Of a stretch of 14,926 nucleotides of DNA, positions 5,278 to 12,972 are shown piece after piece. The translations under genes were made by a program, and so were the position numbers. The DNA comes from Balneolaceae bacterium (GTDB lineage: Bacteria; Bacteroidota; Rhodothermia; Balneolales; Balneolaceae), in contig SLKH01000100.1 of the NCBI GenBank assembly GCA_007134665.1, positions 1 through 14,926 on the forward strand. The letters run 5' to 3'. Numbering within the stretch: position 1 is the first letter of the stretch; the number at the start of each line of letters is the position of its first letter. The notes beneath the pieces are model-generated. The model was not told the origin of the DNA and made no database searches. It saw nothing but the letters and a program-made list of their open reading frames with translations.

Positions 5278-7353
5278 TTATATCCCAAGTGAAGGGTATT
5301 TCCCCGGATCAGATTCATGGATCATCTTGTATACCGCTTCAAATATATCATCTGAGCTCGGTTTTGAAAAGTAGTCGCCGTCACTGCCAAATGGGGGCCG
5401 GTGAGGTTTTGCTGTAAGGCACCTGGCAGGTTGATCGAGAAAGTAAAATCCTTCCTGTTCTTCAATTACCTGCTGCATCATAAAAGCGGTTGCTCCACCG
5501 GGAACATCTTCATCAACGAACAGAATTCTGTTTGTTTTTTTCAGTGATTCAACGATCATTTGATCCCGGTCAAAAGGCAGCAGTGTTCTCACATCGATCA
5601 GCTCAACTGAGATCCCCGTTTTATCAAATTCAGGGAGTACGGATTCAACGAGATTCAGAGTCGCACCATATGAAACAACAGTTATATCATCACCCTCATG
5701 TATAATATTCGGAATTCCGAGAGGCGTTGTAAATTCCCCGAGATTGGATGGAAGCTTCTCTTTCAACCGGTACATATTTAAAGGTTCAACTACCAGTGCG
5801 GGATCATCGCCTTGCAGTAAAGTATTATAAAATCCGGCTGCATCGGTGAGATTTCTGGGTACACAAACATGAATACCACGAATACCATGAATGATCATTC
5901 CCATCGGTGAGCCGGAATGCCAGATCCCTTCAAGCCTGTGTCCCCTGGTTCGAATGATTACCGGGGAGGCTTGTCCTCCTGCCGTTCTGTACCTCAGGCT
6001 TGCAAGATCATCACTCATCCCCTGAAAACAGTAGAGCAAGTAGTCGAGATATTGAATTTCAGCGATTGGCCTCAATCCTCTCAATGCCAGCCCGATACCC
6101 TGCCCCAATATCGTTGCTTCCCTGATGCCTGTATCAGCTACCCGAAGTTCACCATATTTATCCTGCATCCCTTCAAGGCCCAGGTTGACATCACCAAGTT
6201 TGCCGGTATCCTCTCCAAATGTCAATAGTTCGGGATACTTGTCAAATAACTTGTCAAAATTGTCTCTCAGGATTACACGTCCATCTACCTGTTTAGGTTC
6301 CTCAGGATATTCAGGTAATATTTCTTTTATGCGCAGCGGAGTATGCCGTGTTTCACTTACCAGATTGGAGTTAAATCTCTGGTAATTTAGTTCCCTTGCC
6401 TGCTCCATCCAGGATATCAGTTGGTTTTTTGATTCCGATTCAGTTCCCGCAGTCACCCTTACAGCAGTGCGTGCTGCCGACATCACATCTTTACGTACCG
6501 GGCTTGATTTGGATTTCAGTTTTCTGATAACTTCTGCCAAAGCAGGATCAGGAATATCGTTATTCAGGGACTTCAGTAATTCTAAAATTTCATTTTTTTC
6601 ATGTATGATAGGTTCCTGAAAAGCATTCCAGGCAGCCCTTTTGGCATTTAATACAAGATTCCTTGCTTCCTCATCAATGCTGTCAAGCTCTGCATGTGTT
6701 GCGATTTCCTCGTTGATCATCCATTCTTTCATCTGCCGTAAACAACAGTATTCTTCCTCCCACTGCAGACGTTCTTCCGATTTATATCTTTCATGAGACC
6801 CTGACGTTGAATGGCCTTGCGGCTGTGTCACTTCTTCCACATGGATAATAACAGGTATATGTTCCGATCTTGCAAGTTCAACGGCTTCAGCATACACATC
6901 GTGAAGGGATTCATAATCCCATCCTTTCACATTAACAATTTCAAGTCCCGATTCTTTTTTAGTTCGCTGAAATCCTCTTAGCAGTTTTGATATGCTCCCC
7001 TTGGTTGTCTGATACTTTTTGGATACGGATATTCCGTAACCATCGTCCCAGACGGAAACAACCATCGGCACCTGCATTACACCGGCTGCATTCAGGGTTT
7101 CCCAGAAAATTCCTTCTGAAGTACTGGCATCTCCTATTGTTCCGAAAGCAACTTCATTACCCTGGCGCGAGAAGTCAGAACGACTCTGCAGTCCATCATG
7201 ATGCCTGTAAACTTTGGAAGCATGCGCAAGCCCGAGCAGCCGCCCCATCTGACTTGCAGTAGGTGACATATCAGCCGAGGAATTTTTCATCCTGGTCTGG
7301 GGCTTCCAGTTACCATTTTCGTCAAGCAACCGGGTGGCGAAATGTGCATTCAT
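5278..7353 (-). CDS. Fused 2-oxoacid dehydrogenase E1 alpha/beta, main body (frame broken upstream)
   Basis: Thiamine-diphosphate E1 of a 2-oxoacid dehydrogenase complex with alpha and beta parts in one chain, probably branched-chain 2-oxoacid or pyruvate. In this 691-residue part, the alpha ThDP region runs from GDASTSEGIF (74-83) to WDDGYGIS (102-109). HSTSGSHERYKS (181-192) resembles the E1-alpha phospho-loop. The beta pyrimidine-binding domain starts near 357, with the probable catalytic glutamate E381 in FGEDTG, followed by REATILGQGIGLAL (411-424). The transketolase C-terminal domain includes VSYGATLNLVES and FVDEDVPGG (about 560-620). The internal ATG used here is not the true start: the frame stays open upstream through residues reading AQLYAHPDTKAEPNSGGRQ and joins the N-terminal fragment at 7376-7693. 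Reconstructed length is 804 residues (5278-7693). Substrate not decidable from sequence alone. Confidence 0.85.
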   Translation of the reverse strand: MNAHFATRLLDENGNWKPQTRMKNSSADMSPTASQMGRLLGLAHASKVYRHHDGLQSRSDFSRQGNEVAFGTIGDASTSEGIFWETLNAAGVMQVPMVVSVWDDGYGISVSKKYQTTKGSISKLLRGFQRTKKESGLEIVNVKGWDYESLHDVYAEAVELARSEHIPVIIHVEEVTQPQGHSTSGSHERYKSEERLQWEEEYCCLRQMKEWMINEEIATHAELDSIDEEARNLVLNAKRAAWNAFQEPIIHEKNEILELLKSLNNDIPDPALAEVIRKLKSKSSPVRKDVMSAARTAVRVTAGTESESKNQLISWMEQARELNYQRFNSNLVSETRHTPLRIKEILPEYPEEPKQVDGRVILRDNFDKLFDKYPELLTFGEDTGKLGDVNLGLEGMQDKYGELRVADTGIREATILGQGIGLALRGLRPIAEIQYLDYLLYCFQGMSDDLASLRYRTAGGQASPVIIRTRGHRLEGIWHSGSPMGMIIHGIRGIHVCVPRNLTDAAGFYNTLLQGDDPALVVEPLNMYRLKEKLPSNLGEFTTPLGIPNIIHEGDDITVVSYGATLNLVESVLPEFDKTGISVELIDVRTLLPFDRDQMIVESLKKTNRILFVDEDVPGGATAFMMQQVIEEQEGFYFLDQPARCLTAKPHRPPFGSDGDYFSKPSSDDIFEAVYKMIHESDPGKYPSLGI

Positions 7354-7375
7354 CTGTCTACCACCCGAATTCGGT

Positions 7376-7693
7376 TCAGCTTTTGTATCCGGATGAGCAT
7401 ACAGTTGTGCAAAAAAACTCCTCCGGAGTCAGTTCACCGATGGCCATCATAAAGGTTTGATCCCTGTAATATCCGGACCGAAAATCACCTTTCTGAAACT
7501 GTTTGGCCATGGCAATTTGAGGTAGCTCTTTACCATCACCGAATATACCAAATTTGGCTTTACCAGTCAGAACTTCGCGTCTTCCAAGAAGTGACATTTC
7601 ACGGCTAATCCGTACCATCCGATAATCATCAAGAATCTCCCTGATTTTCTTTTCGGAGTACTGAACCGTTTTTGTCACTTCTGAATTACCCAT
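7376..7693 (-). CDS. N-terminal fragment of the fused E1 dehydrogenase, frameshifted
   Basis: This 105-residue frame begins with the natural start of the E1 protein. Its residues 1-94 (including REMSLLGRREVLTGKAKFG and FRSGYYRDQTFMMAIGEL) are the expected E1-alpha N-terminus, with the RDQ segment that lines the ThDP site. After EEFF the frame runs into an unrelated tail, CTTVCSSGYKS, and stops. The neighbouring frame continues the family sequence as AQLYAHPDTK. Changing the T7 run to T6 joins both parts without loss of any conserved residue. An apparent sigma70-like promoter lies upstream. It is either an assembly or sequencing indel, or a very recent inactivating mutation; the rest of the gene shows no decay. 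Confidence 0.85.
   Translation of the reverse strand: MGNSEVTKTVQYSEKKIREILDDYRMVRISREMSLLGRREVLTGKAKFGIFGDGKELPQIAMAKQFQKGDFRSGYYRDQTFMMAIGELTPEEFFCTTVCSSGYKS
7411..7417 (-). other. Frameshift site: T7 homopolymer within the E1 gene
   Basis: Seven A on the plus strand (T7 on the coding strand), read as GAG TTT TTT TGC. Removing one T gives GAG TTT TTT GCA CAA CTG TAT, which continues the protein family in frame. Restoring the frame needs a +1 (or -2) shift, not the common -1 slippery type, so programmed frameshifting of the usual kind is unlikely. Confidence 0.85.
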
Positions 7694-7751
7694 ATTTACT
7701 GATTTATCATTATCACAATTAATAAAAATAGAGATGGTACAGGGCGCGCTA

Positions 7752-7780
7752 ATTATAACAGTATCACTCTCTATTTACAA
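7752..7780 (-). promoter_or_regulatory. Sigma70-like promoter upstream of the E1 gene
   Basis: On the minus strand TTGTAA (7780-7775) is followed by a 17 bp spacer and a perfect TATAAT (7757-7752), about 58 nt before the E1 ATG. It lies in the 115 bp gap after fumC, suggesting E1 has its own transcript. Bacteroidota often use different -33/-7 elements, so this is a sequence match only. Confidence 0.45.
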
Positions 7781-7808
7781 AATCAAAGTGGTGATCTGCA
7801 ACCCTAAA

Positions 7809-9200
7809 TTACTCAGTAAATCCACCTTTCGTCATATTAATCGGATTCAGTGCATGTGAAAGCTCTTCTTCCGATAAATCTGTCATTTCCAGGGCAACTT
7901 CCATTACAGCTCTGTTTTCGGCAAATGCTTTCTTAGCAATTTTTGCAGCTTTATCATAACCGATTAGCGGGTTCAGGGCCGTAACCAGGATCGGATTTTT
8001 GCCGACCATTTGCCTGATTACATCTTCTCGTACTGTGAAATTTTTGACAGACCTGTCCGCTTCATTTCTTGCAGCATTACCAAGAATTTTAATTGACTGA
8101 AGCAGGTTATGAGCTACCACCGGTAACATCACATTTAATTCGAAATTCCCTGACTGCCCTGCTATTGTAATCGTCGAATCATTTCCAATTACCTGGGCAC
8201 AGACCATTGTCAACGACTCTTCAATTACCGGATTTACCTTTCCGGGCATGATTGATGAACCTGGCTGAAGAGCTTCAAGTTGTATTTCACCAATCCCGCT
8301 ATTGGGCCCTGAATTCATCCATCGCAGGTCGTTGCCAATTTTCATCAAACTAACTGCAACCGTCTTCAGTTGCCCACTCAATTCTACTGGTGCATCCACT
8401 GTTGCCTGTGCTTCAAAATGATTATCGGCTTCGATAAATTCATGACCTGTCTTTTCAGCAAGCATTTCAGCAAAGCGTTTTCCAAACTTTTTATCCGTAT
8501 TGATGCCGGTTCCAACGGCTGTACCGCCCTGCGGGAGCTCATACATACTGATCAGGGCTGATTCAATTCTCTGAATACCCAGTTCAACCTGACGTGCATA
8601 GCCGCTGAATTCTTGTTCAAGTGTTACAGGCATTGCGTCCATCAGGTGGGTTCTGCCCGTCTTAACGATATCCGACATTTCAGAGCCTTTCTTCAGAAGC
8701 ACAGCTTGAAGGTGTTCAAGGGATGGAATCAGGTTTTCATCGGCTGACAATACTGCTGCCACACGTATGGCAGTAGGAATAACATCATTTGAACTCTGAC
8801 CAAAATTCACATGGTCATTTGGATGAATGTCAATACTCGTAATTTCTTTTAATTCATTGGCTTTTCTGGCAATCACCTCATTGGCATTCATATTTGTAGA
8901 TGTGCCGGATCCGGTTTGAAAGATATCCACAATGAACTGATCATCCAGCTTCCCGTCAATAACTTCCTGTGCGGCTTCTGATATCGCTTGCATTACGTTT
9001 TTATCAAGCAGCCCGAGCTCATAGTTAACCATTGCTGCTGTCTGCTTAACGAGGCCAATAGCTTTTATAAACTCTCTGCCAAATACAATGCCACTGATAG
9101 GAAAGTTATCAAAAGCACGTTGTGTTTGTGCTCCGTAATATGCGTTTACAGGCACTTTTACTTCACCCATAGAATCTTTTTCGATGCGATAGTCACTCAT
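7809..9200 (-). CDS. fumC: Class II fumarate hydratase
   Basis: A 463-residue enzyme of the fumarase/aspartase superfamily, catalysing fumarate to L-malate in the TCA cycle in the cytoplasm as an expected homotetramer. The superfamily signature GSSIMPGKVNP (314-324) carries the catalytic serine loop. TGRTHLMDAMPVT (181-193) supplies the conserved histidine region, and HPNDHVNFGQSSND (about 126-139) the substrate-binding asparagine and serine. FQTGSGTSTNMNANEV and GGTAVGTGINT are also typical. The P-G-K in the signature favours fumarase over aspartase, which usually has P-A-K; argininosuccinate lyase is excluded by length and motifs. Full length, ATG start. The E1 gene follows 115 bp downstream with its own likely promoter. 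The upstream gap carries palindromes and a tandem repeat. Confidence 0.95.
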   Translation of the reverse strand: MSDYRIEKDSMGEVKVPVNAYYGAQTQRAFDNFPISGIVFGREFIKAIGLVKQTAAMVNYELGLLDKNVMQAISEAAQEVIDGKLDDQFIVDIFQTGSGTSTNMNANEVIARKANELKEITSIDIHPNDHVNFGQSSNDVIPTAIRVAAVLSADENLIPSLEHLQAVLLKKGSEMSDIVKTGRTHLMDAMPVTLEQEFSGYARQVELGIQRIESALISMYELPQGGTAVGTGINTDKKFGKRFAEMLAEKTGHEFIEADNHFEAQATVDAPVELSGQLKTVAVSLMKIGNDLRWMNSGPNSGIGEIQLEALQPGSSIMPGKVNPVIEESLTMVCAQVIGNDSTITIAGQSGNFELNVMLPVVAHNLLQSIKILGNAARNEADRSVKNFTVREDVIRQMVGKNPILVTALNPLIGYDKAAKIAKKAFAENRAVMEVALEMTDLSEEELSHALNPINMTKGGFTE

Positions 9201-9287
9201 AGTAATTCAGTTATACCTTTTCAGTAGTAATGTTCAGAAATGCAATGTACAGAATTTTAGAGAATAATGGAGGAATGGCAGGTCATC

Positions 9288-9312
9288 GAAACGGTTTCAA
9301 ATATGCCGGCAT
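9288..9312. promoter_or_regulatory. Two palindromes upstream of fumC
   Basis: GAAAC-G-GTTTC (9288-9298) and ATGCCGGCAT (9303-9312, a perfect 10 bp palindrome) lie 88-112 nt upstream of the fumC ATG. The first loosely resembles LacI/GalR-type operators, which are also GAAA/TTTC dyads around a CG-rich centre. No such regulator is encoded nearby. The second could equally be a 3' hairpin for the upstream operon. Confidence 0.3.
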
Positions 9313-9323
9313 GTTATGAATTT

Positions 9324-9367
9324 GGGAGAGCAAATGGGAGAGCAAATGGGAGAGCAAATGGGAGAGC
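9324..9367 (+). repeat. 12-bp minisatellite, 3.7 copies
   Basis: The unit GGGAGAGCAAAT occurs three times exactly (9324-9335, 9336-9347, 9348-9359), followed by 8 bases of a fourth copy. It ends 7 nt from the stop of the GNAT-fold gene, inside the 174 bp gap before fumC. Exact tandem copies point to replication slippage and probable copy-number variation between strains. Confidence 0.9.
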
Positions 9368-9374
9368 TAAGAGG

Positions 9375-10508
9375 TCAGAGATCTTTTCGATACATCCGGT
9401 ATGTTTTGGTACGTTTTCCGCCAATTTTTTCAGCCACACGGATCATTTCGGTATTTGTTTCAAGAATCCAGCTGAGCTCTGAGGCATCAAACCCGAACTG
9501 CAACCCGTTGTCAATCGATTTCTGGTGCAGCAATGCATCAATGCCCTTGCCTCTGTAACCGGGAAGTACTCCCATCAATGCTGTTCTGATCCTGTTAATA
9601 TTTCTTTTGTGATAGAGTAGTTTGAAAATACCAACAGGAAACAGTTTTCCGTTCATTTTCCTGAAAACCTGGTTATAATCCGGAAGCGCAACCGAAAAAG
9701 CAACCGGTTCACCATTAACTTCTGCTACATGTGCAAACCTGGGGTTCACAATTTTTTTCAGGTCTTTGCCTAACACTTCAAGCTCTTCAAAACTCAGCGG
9801 AATAAACCCCCAGTTGTTTTTCCAGGCTTCATTGAAAATATGCTGAATGATTTTCAGCTCTCTCTTCATTTTTCTTAAATTGATCTCCCTGATGTGCAGG
9901 CCTGGCACTCTCCGTGTCACAATTTCGACTGCTCTCTGCATACGCTGCCTGTTTACAGTATTCTGATCAACTTCATAAGCATACAGATCTGTCTCCTTTT
10001 CCAGGCCGGCACCTGTTAGCAGTTGGTTATAATACGATTTATGGTAAGGCATCATCAGATAAGGATACTCCTCAAAACCATCTACAAGAATCCCGATTTC
10101 ATCCATCATACTTGGATTTGCAGGCCCAAGCAGATCTGACATCCCCCTCTCACGCAACCAGTCTTCAGCAACTCTGAAAAGAAGATTAGTTACTGCCTGC
10201 GAATTATTTGACTCATAAAATCCAAAAAAACCGGTTTTGGCACCATGATGCTTGTTATACCGGTGATCGATTATCGCAGCAATTCGCCCGGCCGGTTTCC
10301 CGTCTTCTTCTGCAATGAAAAAAGCAGCCTCGGCATTTTTATAAAATGGATTTTTCTCTTTGCTGAGCAGTTTTTTCTGCTCGATCAAAAGTGGTGCCAC
10401 CCAGTAGGCATCATCTTTGTAGTGATTATATGGAAAATAAAGAAACTCCTTCCTCTCAGAATCAGAGGATATAAAAGTAACACCTGTGGTTTTGGGCATT
10501 CCTTCCAA
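9375..10508 (-). CDS. GNAT-fold N-acyltransferase-like protein, candidate bacterial ceramide synthase
   Basis: A 377-residue protein with two GNAT-like halves. AFFIAEEDGKPAGRIAAIID (62-81) is a typical GNAT beta-strand pair near the N-terminus. A second pair, HVAEVNGEPVAFSVALPDY (250-268), is followed by the acyl-CoA pyrophosphate-binding type loop LPGYRGKGIDALL (325-337) and a helix. There is no signal peptide or transmembrane segment. It follows the serine palmitoyltransferase stop by 2 nt if TTG at 10508 is used, or 11 nt from the ATG at 10499 (MPKTTGV), which I consider more likely. Bacterial ceramide synthase described in Caulobacter belongs to the acyltransferase superfamily, so N-acylation of the sphingoid base is a reasonable inference from context. 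Another acyl or amino acid transfer role is possible; family identity alone does not prove substrate. Confidence 0.8.
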   Translation of the reverse strand: MEGMPKTTGVTFISSDSERKEFLYFPYNHYKDDAYWVAPLLIEQKKLLSKEKNPFYKNAEAAFFIAEEDGKPAGRIAAIIDHRYNKHHGAKTGFFGFYESNNSQAVTNLLFRVAEDWLRERGMSDLLGPANPSMMDEIGILVDGFEEYPYLMMPYHKSYYNQLLTGAGLEKETDLYAYEVDQNTVNRQRMQRAVEIVTRRVPGLHIREINLRKMKRELKIIQHIFNEAWKNNWGFIPLSFEELEVLGKDLKKIVNPRFAHVAEVNGEPVAFSVALPDYNQVFRKMNGKLFPVGIFKLLYHKRNINRIRTALMGVLPGYRGKGIDALLHQKSIDNGLQFGFDASELSWILETNTEMIRVAEKIGGKRTKTYRMYRKDL

Positions 10509-10510
10509 AA

Positions 10511-11797
10511 TCAGTTCTCAATCAGCGAGTGACCGTTTCTGTCTATAATACCGTGTTTGATTCCAACTTTCCTGAATGCATTGAGTACTTTCTCGAGGTG
10601 CTCATCCGTATGAGTTGCCATATAGCTTGTCCGGACAAGTGCCTGGTTTCTGGGTACAGCCGGCGGAACGACAGCATTCACATAAACGCCTTCTTCAAAC
10701 AGGCTCTTCCAGAATTGAAAGCAATCCATCATATCACCGATGACAACCGGGATGATCGGGGTCTGACTTGTCCAGACATTAAAACCGAGCTCTCTGAGTT
10801 CTTTTCTCATAAAATCGGAAATCTCTTCAAGCCGATCGAGCCTCCAGGTTTCTTCCTTCAGTATTTCAAGGGCTTTTAATACGGTTGCCACATTGGCCGG
10901 CGGCATACTTGCACTGAAAATGTGTGCCGGTGAATTATGCCTGATATACTCAATCACAGATCGTTCACCAACAACGAATCCGCCAAGAGAAGCAAATGAT
11001 TTTGAAAATGTTCCGGTAACGAGATCAACTTCATCAAGCAACCCAAACACAGAAGCAGAACCACGCCCGCCATCACCGATCACACCTATGGCATGTGCAT
11101 CATCAAGATAGAGCCGGGCTCCAAATTCTTTTGCAAGGCTCACGAGTTCAGGCACTTTGGCAATCATACCAGACATGGAAAATACACCGTCACTGACAAT
11201 AATTTTTCCAGCTTCAGGATCAGCTTTTTCGAGCAGTTTCCTGAGGTGCTCGATGTCATTGTGGCGATAACGAGCTGTTTTTGCATTTGAAAGCTGGGTT
11301 CCCATAACAATACATGCATGGTTATCCTTATCTGAGAAGATAATATCATTTCTTCCCGCAATGGTCTGGATAGAGCCTTCGTTTGTCTGGTAACCGGTAC
11401 TGAAGAGAACACAAGCTTCCTTATTCAGAAAGTCAGCAAGTTTTTCTTCAAGTTCGAGGTGCAGATCAAGTGTACCATTCAGGTACCTGGAACCGGTACA
11501 TCCGGTGCCATAGGTTCCTATGACTTCCTGTGCTGCTTTTATTGTTCTCGGGTCATTGGTTAGTCCGAGGTAGTTGTTGGAACCAGCCATGATAACATCA
11601 CGGCCTTCAATTTTTACAATCGTCCCATCTGTTGCTTGCAGAGGTTTAAAATAGGGATACAATCCCATTCCTTTCACCTCATCTGCCTTTGTAAACTTAT
11701 AGGCCTTATCGAAAATATCTGTTTTTTTTAAATCGGGTCTGGATTCGCCCATTATAAACGGCTTGATCATTGTAATTAAACCTTTAAATATAGCCAC
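10511..11797 (-). CDS. spt: Serine palmitoyltransferase (PLP alpha-oxoamine synthase)
   Basis: A 428-residue fold-type I PLP enzyme that condenses L-serine with an acyl thioester to 3-ketosphinganine, the first committed sphingolipid step. Landmarks are GLYPYFKPLQ (45-54), GSNNYLGLT (72-80), GTGCTGSRYLNGTLDLHLEL (97-116), the substrate-stacking H160 in KDNHACI, D232xxH235 in YLDDAHAIG, and the PLP lysine K266 in GTFSKSFASLGG. NAVVPPAVP and VRTSYMATHT sit near the C-terminus. The set and spacing closely follow Sphingobacterium SPT (H159, D231, H234, K265), favouring SPT over KBL or BioF. The longest frame starts at GTG (11797); ATG at 11770, preceded by AAAGG, would give 419 residues and is my preferred start. 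The gap of 41 bp from the GT4 gene upstream suggests cotranscription. Confidence 0.92.
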   Translation of the reverse strand: MAIFKGLITMIKPFIMGESRPDLKKTDIFDKAYKFTKADEVKGMGLYPYFKPLQATDGTIVKIEGRDVIMAGSNNYLGLTNDPRTIKAAQEVIGTYGTGCTGSRYLNGTLDLHLELEEKLADFLNKEACVLFSTGYQTNEGSIQTIAGRNDIIFSDKDNHACIVMGTQLSNAKTARYRHNDIEHLRKLLEKADPEAGKIIVSDGVFSMSGMIAKVPELVSLAKEFGARLYLDDAHAIGVIGDGGRGSASVFGLLDEVDLVTGTFSKSFASLGGFVVGERSVIEYIRHNSPAHIFSASMPPANVATVLKALEILKEETWRLDRLEEISDFMRKELRELGFNVWTSQTPIIPVVIGDMMDCFQFWKSLFEEGVYVNAVVPPAVPRNQALVRTSYMATHTDEHLEKVLNAFRKVGIKHGIIDRNGHSLIEN

Positions 11798-11838
11798 ATT
11801 TAACGTTTCATCAAATTAAGAAAGGACGTCTTGGCTAA

Positions 11839-12972
11839 TCATTCACTCGCAAACGAAACTTTCTTCAAAAAGTTCACATATTGATCTACAACCGTATCCC
11901 AGCTGAATTGGTTCAGTACATATTTTTTTGATGAATCGGATAATTTTTCAAGCTCATTTTCAAGTACTTCATCAACTTTCTGTGCGAAGATCCTGGGATT
12001 GCTGTGGTCTACACGATAACCGTTAACACCTTGCTGAATTACATCCCTTATCCCTTCGAGGTCGGATGCAACAGCCGGCAAACCGTTTTGATTAGCTTCA
12101 AGTAAAACAATCCCAAAACCTTCCATATCACCGTCAACAGGAATATTTGGCATCACAAACAGATCAGCACCTGCATAGGCTAAATTCAGAACTTCTTCAG
12201 GTTGCCTTCCGGCCAGAATGATCGACTCTTTAAAATCTGATAACTCAGTTTCATGTTTAATATTTTCAAATTCCGGCCCGTCGCCCACCACCAGATAAAT
12301 CACCGGTTGCGTGAGCAGCGGCAGCACTTCCCTGATAAACCAGGCATGCCCTTTTCGTTTCACCTGACGGCCCACTGTCAGCAGTAAATATTTTTCACTG
12401 TTAAAATTTACCCCAAAAATTTCTTTTAATTCTGCCTTAGCCGTAAGTTTATCAGGCAGGTTTCGCGCTTTTCGCCGGTCCAGCCCGTTCGGTAACACAA
12501 CTCCCTTTTCCGGGTCCATGCCTCTCTCAATACACGCCCCCCGTGTGGCTTTGGAGACTGAAATGACACCACTCAACTTTTTAAAAACAGTTGGCAGATA
12601 TTTTTGATAAATCCAGAATGGCAATGTTACATCCTGGCCATGATTTATGGTTACCATCGGAACTTTTATCCTGTTTCCAAGAAAGGGTATAACACCGGCA
12701 GTAACCATTGACGAAAACAAAATAACATCAGGGTTAAACTCTCTGATTGCTTTGGGAATCAGAAACAGGAGCCTGAACAGGAAACCTGTAGTTGCAAATC
12801 CGATCCCCTCCCATGGTGCACGCTGAATAATGGTCTCCAGCTCCACCTGTTCATTTTTTTTCAGGGCATCAACCAGCTGCATACTGACATTTTGCATCCC
12901 TCCAACACTTTCAAGAGGCTGGTCTTTCGGAGGGTGCGAATGGGATATATATAAGACTTTTAATTTATTCAA
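11839..12972 (-). CDS. GT4-family glycosyltransferase (second in operon)
   Basis: A 377-residue GT-B glycosyltransferase. The N-terminal Rossmann start VLYISHSHPP (6-15) is followed by the glycine-rich acceptor loop SVGGMQNVS (22-30), ISVSKATR at the domain junction and PNGLD. The C-terminal nucleotide-sugar domain has TVGRQVKRKG (199-208), VVGDGPE and the EX7E-type motif EGFGIVLLEAN (284-294). No transmembrane helix is obvious, though FRLLFLIPKAI (66-76) could bind the membrane edge. The start is TTG, overlapping the TGA stop of the preceding GT4 gene (TTGA), and an in-frame TAA lies just upstream, so no other start is credible; translational coupling is likely. It sits just upstream of serine palmitoyltransferase, so a (glyco)sphingolipid acceptor is a fair inference. 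Sugar donor unknown. Confidence 0.88.
   Translation of the reverse strand: MNKLKVLYISHSHPPKDQPLESVGGMQNVSMQLVDALKKNEQVELETIIQRAPWEGIGFATTGFLFRLLFLIPKAIREFNPDVILFSSMVTAGVIPFLGNRIKVPMVTINHGQDVTLPFWIYQKYLPTVFKKLSGVISVSKATRGACIERGMDPEKGVVLPNGLDRRKARNLPDKLTAKAELKEIFGVNFNSEKYLLLTVGRQVKRKGHAWFIREVLPLLTQPVIYLVVGDGPEFENIKHETELSDFKESIILAGRQPEEVLNLAYAGADLFVMPNIPVDGDMEGFGIVLLEANQNGLPAVASDLEGIRDVIQQGVNGYRVDHSNPRIFAQKVDEVLENELEKLSDSSKKYVLNQFSWDTVVDQYVNFLKKVSFASE

Noticed and set aside
7411..7417. Programmed ribosomal frameshifting at the E1 T7 run
   Set aside because: The needed shift is +1 (or -2), not the usual -1 at a slippery heptamer; I saw no special stimulator, and fused E1 genes are not known to use recoding. 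An indel is simpler.
9324..9367. Short regularly repeated block, possible CRISPR-like array
   Set aside because: The 12-bp units are directly contiguous with no spacers and far too short; it is a simple tandem repeat.
9267..9482. Plus-strand frame with a GRAN-repeat peptide across the minisatellite
   Set aside because: It runs antisense into the well-supported GNAT-fold gene and its repeat is only the translated tandem repeat; no homology or start signal.
10511..11797. Glycine C-acetyltransferase (KBL) or 8-amino-7-oxononanoate synthase (BioF) for the PLP enzyme
   Set aside because: Residue pattern and operon context fit Sphingobacterium-type serine palmitoyltransferase better; no threonine-degradation or biotin genes are adjacent.
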